This document shows positions 59,302-64,000 of a DNA stretch of 64,000 bases, one piece after another. The DNA is from Lutjanus erythropterus (lineage: Eukaryota > Chordata > Actinopteri > Lutjaniformes > Lutjanidae), in assembly GCA_020091685.1 (NCBI GenBank), contig CM034602.1, positions 2,798,219-2,862,218 on the forward strand, given 5' to 3'. The notes below the pieces were generated by a model. It saw only the letters and a list, made by a program, of their open reading frames with translations, was not told the origin of the DNA and did no database searches. The translations under genes and the position numbers were made by a program. Position 1 is the first letter of the stretch. The number at the start of each line of letters is the position of its first letter.

Positions 59302-60543
59302 ACGTGTCGCTGCTGTCCGTCTGTCTGTTTATATGAAGTCTTATATGTGCTGTGGAACCAGGCGGGTGTTTCGTGTCTCGGTGTGAAGTCACGCAGGGCT
59401 GAGCGGCAGGTTGAGAGGAGACACTCTACAGGAAGTTTGCGGGAAGTTTCAGCTGTTTGACGATTCTTTTTTCTTTGAGTCTTTTTTTTTTGGCACTTTG
59501 TTCGTCTGGAGGGAGGGGGAGGAGTTTCTGAGGAGTTTCTGCAGGTTCACACAAAACACAACAAAAAGTCTTAATCTCCACACATTCAGGGAAACACTCA
59601 CACAAACTGAACGATGTCTTATAGAAACAATAAAGTCAAATGTGGAAGAAAATATGTGTGTCTTCATTTTTATTTACAGGACAGCAGCCATGATTTCAGA
59701 AATATGAATGACATTTTTTACTCAACACCAAAAGCAATGGCTCTAAAATGTTTGGTTTTGTGAAATAATGTTGTCATAATTTTTAACTTTTATTCTAAAC
59801 ATTAAAACATAAATGTTAAGTACATAAGTTTTCCCTCCCATTTTAATTTATTCCTGAATTTTTATTCATTTAAAATCAGTCTCATCTGTCTGGTTTGTAA
59901 ATTTGTCTTTTTTCCTGATTCCCCAAAGAAGTACACTTTAGAAAATTCAAGCTTATTATGCTGGAAATAATTCAAAATACTAATATAATTAAGGTTTCAA
60001 TGTTATGATAACTGTTAATGATAAATATCACAGTTTAGCTTTATGATGAACATCTTTTCAAAATAACTCCAAACCAATAGCAAAAACCAAAGTATATGAT
60101 AACGTGCAAAAGGTCACATGGATATGACATCATATAAGTGGGTGTGGCATCACATGCAGTGACACCTGAGTTCAAAAATCACAATGGTAAGCCTTTAAAT
60201 ATCTAAAAACAAATCCCAACAGGATGATACAGGACCCTGACACAAAGCTGAGGGGTCAAACCGTCCCCCAAAAAATATTTGTCACACATTTGACACAAAA
60301 TATTAATTTAAAAATGATTTTATGGCTTTATTTTGCAGTAATGACCTGCTCACTGTACATCATCTTGCTTGTAACATGATTATGTACCAAAAAATCAATA
60401 ATTTGGCACAAAATATTCTTTTTAAGCAACAATCTGCTATAGAGAAATAACAGACCTTAGCAAAGCCAAGTATCAAAATTACTATGAATCAGTTCAGTAT
60501 TCTTCACCCTTTTGAAAAATGTAAACTTTGATGGTTTCCAATT

Positions 60544-60545
<2 letters not shown>

Positions 60546-60581
<36 letters not shown>
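60546..60581. repeat. (TG)n microsatellite
   Basis: About 18 TG units. Downstream, the phrase (G/C)TCAGGTGAG is repeated three times at 60629-60650. Confidence 0.9.
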
Positions 60582-60584
<3 letters not shown>

Positions 60585-61184
60585 CCCCTCCCCTCACACT
60601 GCTGCAGGAGGAGATTGACAGCAGGTGAGCTCAGGTGAGTTCAGGTGAGTTCAATCAGTAATCAGGGTGGTTCAAAATGAAGCAGAGTGCAGCAGGACAG
60701 AGTCAGTGAATCATTCAGCAGACGTCAGTCAGTGTGTCTGTAGTCTCGTTCTGTGTCGGCAGGTTACGCTGCTCGTTGCTGTTGTTATCATCATTTATTA
60801 ACTTTAATTTCCACAGTGTTGGAAATTGAAAAACTGACCTGACATGAAGACATCAAGACAAACTCTGCAGCTATAGGTTTGAAAAAAGTAATATTTTGTA
60901 AATTAAATGGAAAAACAGCAGGATGAAATTCTCCCAGTATCATGTTTTACTGAGTGATGCTACAGTTTGCTGGTGTCTGAGGGTATTTATCATCAGGTTG
61001 CTTCAGAGTTTGGATTTTTACGTTCAGTATCTGTTTGTATCCGACTTTGAAATGTGCAGATAACAGCAGCAGCACCTGCAGCTCTGATGAAACCTGAGTC
61101 CAGCTGCTTGACCTGAACATCAGGAACCTGGACTCATCTGACCCCGGCCTGTACCTCTTATTTATCAGCCTCACACTGGAGTCA

Positions 61185-61730
61185 CACTGGTAAACAAAAA
61201 TTTAATGTATAAATGAGTAAACATGATACATGTTTTTTCATCCACCTGGTGAGAATCTTGAAGGATTCTCTTAATATCTTTGGAAGAGATTTAAGTTTAG
61301 GTGAAATGGATGTTAACCTGTGAACCTTCGACTCTCCATCCATAGAATCGAAGATAAACAGTTTGTCTCTGCATCTTAAAATGTAAGTTAAGACTCTACC
61401 AAGCAAAGAGAAAGACAACATCCAGAAACACTGCAGACTTTTCTGAGCCTGAGCTCATCTGAGATGGACTGACACAAAGAGGAAAAGTCTGCTGTGGTCT
61501 GACGAGTCCACGTTTCAGATCGTTTTCACAAATCATGGACGTCGTGTCCTCCGGGCTAAAGAGGACAAGAACCACGAGGACCACAAGTGTTACAAAAAAC
61601 AAAGTTAATAAGTTCGAACATATTACCTGTGTTATGTATTAAATTGAATATAGGTCAAAAGGTTTTTGCAAATCATAGCTCTTATTTATGTTTTACACAA
61701 CATCCCAACTCTTTAGGAATCAGGGTTGTA
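61185..61730 (+). repeat. decayed DNA-element repeat
   Basis: Phrases include CTTGAAGGATTCTCTTAATA, TGTGGTCTGACGAGTCCACG and CATGGACGTCGTGTCCTCCG, and the end is CAACATCCCAACTCTTTAGG then GGGTTGTA. These are typical of an abundant teleost DNA repeat. The likely opposite end of the same family is at 18730-18950. Frames across it are broken. Confidence 0.55.
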
Positions 61731-62405
61731 ATATTAGGAGGCAAAGGGCCAAATAAAAGAGAAGGGTGCACCCGACCTGAGCGTACAGCTCACAATGATG
61801 ACTATTATAATTTATCACTGGTAATAAATCTTAATGCAGAGAGATAAACAGCATCCAGGGGCTTCAGAGTCACAGCTGAAAGACTGAAGGACTCGATAAA
61901 CATCTTTCTGCAACACCGAGGAAAACGTTTTTATTTCTAAAGAAGAAACCAGTTTTCATTAAGTGGTCACCAATCTGGTCACATGATATTTAAATTTACT
62001 TTGACCTTGTCACCATCAAACCTCCAGTCTTGTGGCAGTAAAATAACAACTAGAATCCAGAAATACGGCATCTTCACTTTTTATTTTTTCATTTTTTGTT
62101 TATCATTATGCTCCAGTATAAATTGTTCTCTCTCTGTTTTGTGCGACAGGTCAAATGATGTGTGTCACATGACTTGCCAAAGTGTTTCGATTGTAGATTT
62201 TTATATTTGTTGTGTATAATTAGACATTTTGTCCTGATGGTGGCTCTGAAGGAAAGACTGCAGGGTTCATCAGTGTTTTGTGAAACTAAATCAACAAAGT
62301 GTTGTTCAGATATTGAGTCTGATGTTGGTGTCATTTAGTGTGAAAGGAGTTCCTGTAGTTCTTTAATGATTCACCTCTCTGCTGGTTTCAGACACACCCC
62401 ACCCT

Positions 62406-62406
<1 letters not shown>

Positions 62407-62479
<73 letters not shown>
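62407..62479. repeat. (CA)n microsatellite
   Basis: About 36 uninterrupted CA units. Confidence 0.95.
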
Positions 62480-62484
<5 letters not shown>

Positions 62485-64000
62485 GATGCTCTCACACTCC
62501 TTGTATGGTGCTCTGAGCTCTGCCTCCGGCCTGCTGGGGGCCCGGGGCTCCGGGGCCTCTTAAGTTTCCTCAGCGGCTAACTTTATCCTGTCGACCTGCG
62601 GGGGAATGTGAGGAGACGCCTCAGAGTTATATTTGGATCATGTGACTTCACCAAGTCTCCCTTTAAAAAAAAAAAGAAAGAAAGAAATGCAGAGTTTTCT
62701 CTCCGTCACTGGTCTGCTGGTCTCATTCTTATGCTTTATGCTTTTTGATATTTTGTGTTTAGTGGTGAATCACATGAAAAACAAAAAAAAACAAAAATAA
62801 AGACAAGAGGTGAATATTTCACTCTACAGTTTGGAGGTTTTCTGTCCCTCTGTCCACAAAAAGGAAGAGATGGATAAATAAATAACCCAAACTAGCAGAG
62901 GTCACTCAGGACAGTGCAGGTGGTGAAGCACCTGCTGCAATGTCCTGCACCCTCCAGATGCAACATTACCTCCACAACAGAGCAGTCAAAAAGTAAAATT
63001 ACTGCCTCGCTGTTGTTTGTCTCCACCGACCAGTCAAGTTACAGTTTTCATCTGTTCAGACTCATAATGTCTGTAGTGAATATTTTCATATGAAACTCAC
63101 CTGTAACTTTAAGGAATTAATAAAAGATATTAAGTGTATTTTCTTCTCACTATGTGTGATTCCAGTGAATAATTTTCAGGTAGAAACCTGCTGTTTTCAC
63201 TTAGAGACTCTTTATTCAGAGGAGGACAGAGGACTGATAGAGAGCTGAACATCATGATGTCACAGTTGACCTTTGACCTTTTGCACGGCCAGAAATGTGT
63301 TTAGTGAGGTCACCGTGACCTTGACCGTTCTTGCGATATCTCCATCACACTTTTGGGAGATAATGATGAGCTCTGCACTCTGCACTTTAAATAAATGCAG
63401 CTAAAAAAACCCGATCAAGAGGATATTTTTTATCACGAAAGAGAATTTAATGATTCTCTGTGGTTGACCGTTTGCTCAGAGGAGGTGTACTCTCAAGACA
63501 AATGCACATCTTATCTTATTATTGTATATTTTTATCTTTATTTTATTATTAATACTCTGTTTTATTACATACTTGTTCTGTTACTGGCTTACTGTTATTT
63601 TTTATATTGCTTTACTAAAATATCACCACATCATCTATCGAATATGAAAATAAAATCAGAAAAATAAGTTCATTCACCTCAAAACTAGTTTAGAGAATAA
63701 TCTCACTGCAAGAAAGAAATCTGCGTTTTCATGTCAGCTAGGGAAGCTCCAGCTGAGCTCCAGCATGGATTAAAAAGTCCTTAAAGTGCTCAGAAAAACA
63801 GATATTTTAAGTTTTAATCAGCAACTGAGCAAAATCCACCGACTGAAGATCGTCTGATGCAACCAAAAGCTCCAGAACTTTGTGGTCAGATGGTTTTGAC
63901 ACATTTTATGATTAATTATCAAAGTTTTTTGGGTTTAAAGCAAAAAATATTTACTATAAATTTAAAATAAAACCTTTGACTACGTCAACGTTTGTTTGGA

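Larger units (their letters stand above)
59640..64000. other. 3' flank of the array
   Basis: No gene is supported. The region contains two microsatellites and a decayed DNA repeat at 61185-61730. A locally GC-rich stretch at 62515-62600 could belong to a promoter of a gene beyond the window, but no TATA box or the tnni2 module is present. The remainder is A/T-rich with nothing identifiable. Confidence 0.6.

Noticed and set aside
60606..60622. 17-base exon-like segment (ctgctgcag / gtgagc) reading EEIDS
   Set aside because: Too short, next to low-complexity TG and GTGAG repeats; likely chance.
1..64000. CRISPR arrays, tRNA/rRNA genes, retroviral genes
   Set aside because: Searched by eye on both strands; the tandem units seen are microsatellites or intron duplications, the only tRNA-like boxes are in the SINE, and no retroviral coding motifs were seen.

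Overview
The window comes from a ray-finned fish, most likely a percomorph teleost. It shows vertebrate-type split genes with GT-AG introns, long (TG)n/(CA)n/(GATA)n microsatellites, a tRNA-derived SINE with intact target-site duplication, hAT-type MITEs and several palindromic repeats of types common in teleost genomes. There are no prokaryotic, viral or CRISPR features. The species call is inference from repeat style and protein sequence.

The main content is a head-to-tail, same-strand array of five skeletal-muscle troponin I genes. Copy 1 (coding span 5795-11140) is divergent and keeps the canonical-length inhibitory peptide. Copies 2-5 (28269-32249, 39802-41529, 45801-50781, 56218-59301) are fast-type tnni2 genes with a one-residue-shorter inhibitory peptide. 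All five share one exon plan: a start-codon exon with only 8-11 coding bases, then exons of 37/40, 129, 90, 174/177 and 78/81 coding bases, with identical intron phases. Every copy reads through to a stop with canonical splice sites, so all look functional (174, 171, 172, 172 and 171 aa).

Upstream of each of copies 2-5 lies the same promoter module: TATTTC(A/T)GGAGC, an inverted CCAAT box, CCATAAA(G/C)AGG, then a TATA box. A short non-coding exon 1 follows, ending TAG|gtgaga. Intron 1 (1.3-2.6 kb) carries a second shared module: an E-box-like site, a CCC-rich box and a TTAG end. It resembles the intron-1 enhancer known from bird and mammal fast TnI genes.

Layout: 1-5.8 kb is repeat-bearing flank with possible 5' exons of copy 1. 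Copy 1 follows (to about 11.7 kb). A 14-kb spacer (11.7-25.7 kb) holds MITEs, a SINE, a palindrome, a possible decayed tnni2 promoter and a few exon-like segments. Then come copy 2 (25.7-32.5 kb), copy 3 (37.0-41.6 kb), copy 4 (44.3-51.1 kb) and copy 5 (54.3-59.6 kb), and a 4.4-kb repeat-rich tail.

The most interesting signals are: exon-by-exon mosaicism between copies, consistent with gene conversion; the shared promoter and intronic modules; independent tandem duplications inside intron 1 of copies 2, 3 and 5; a (TG)38 tract abutting the 3' splice site of the start-codon exon of copy 5; and three frame-compatible small exons just upstream of the copy 3 promoter that match none of the troponin exons.
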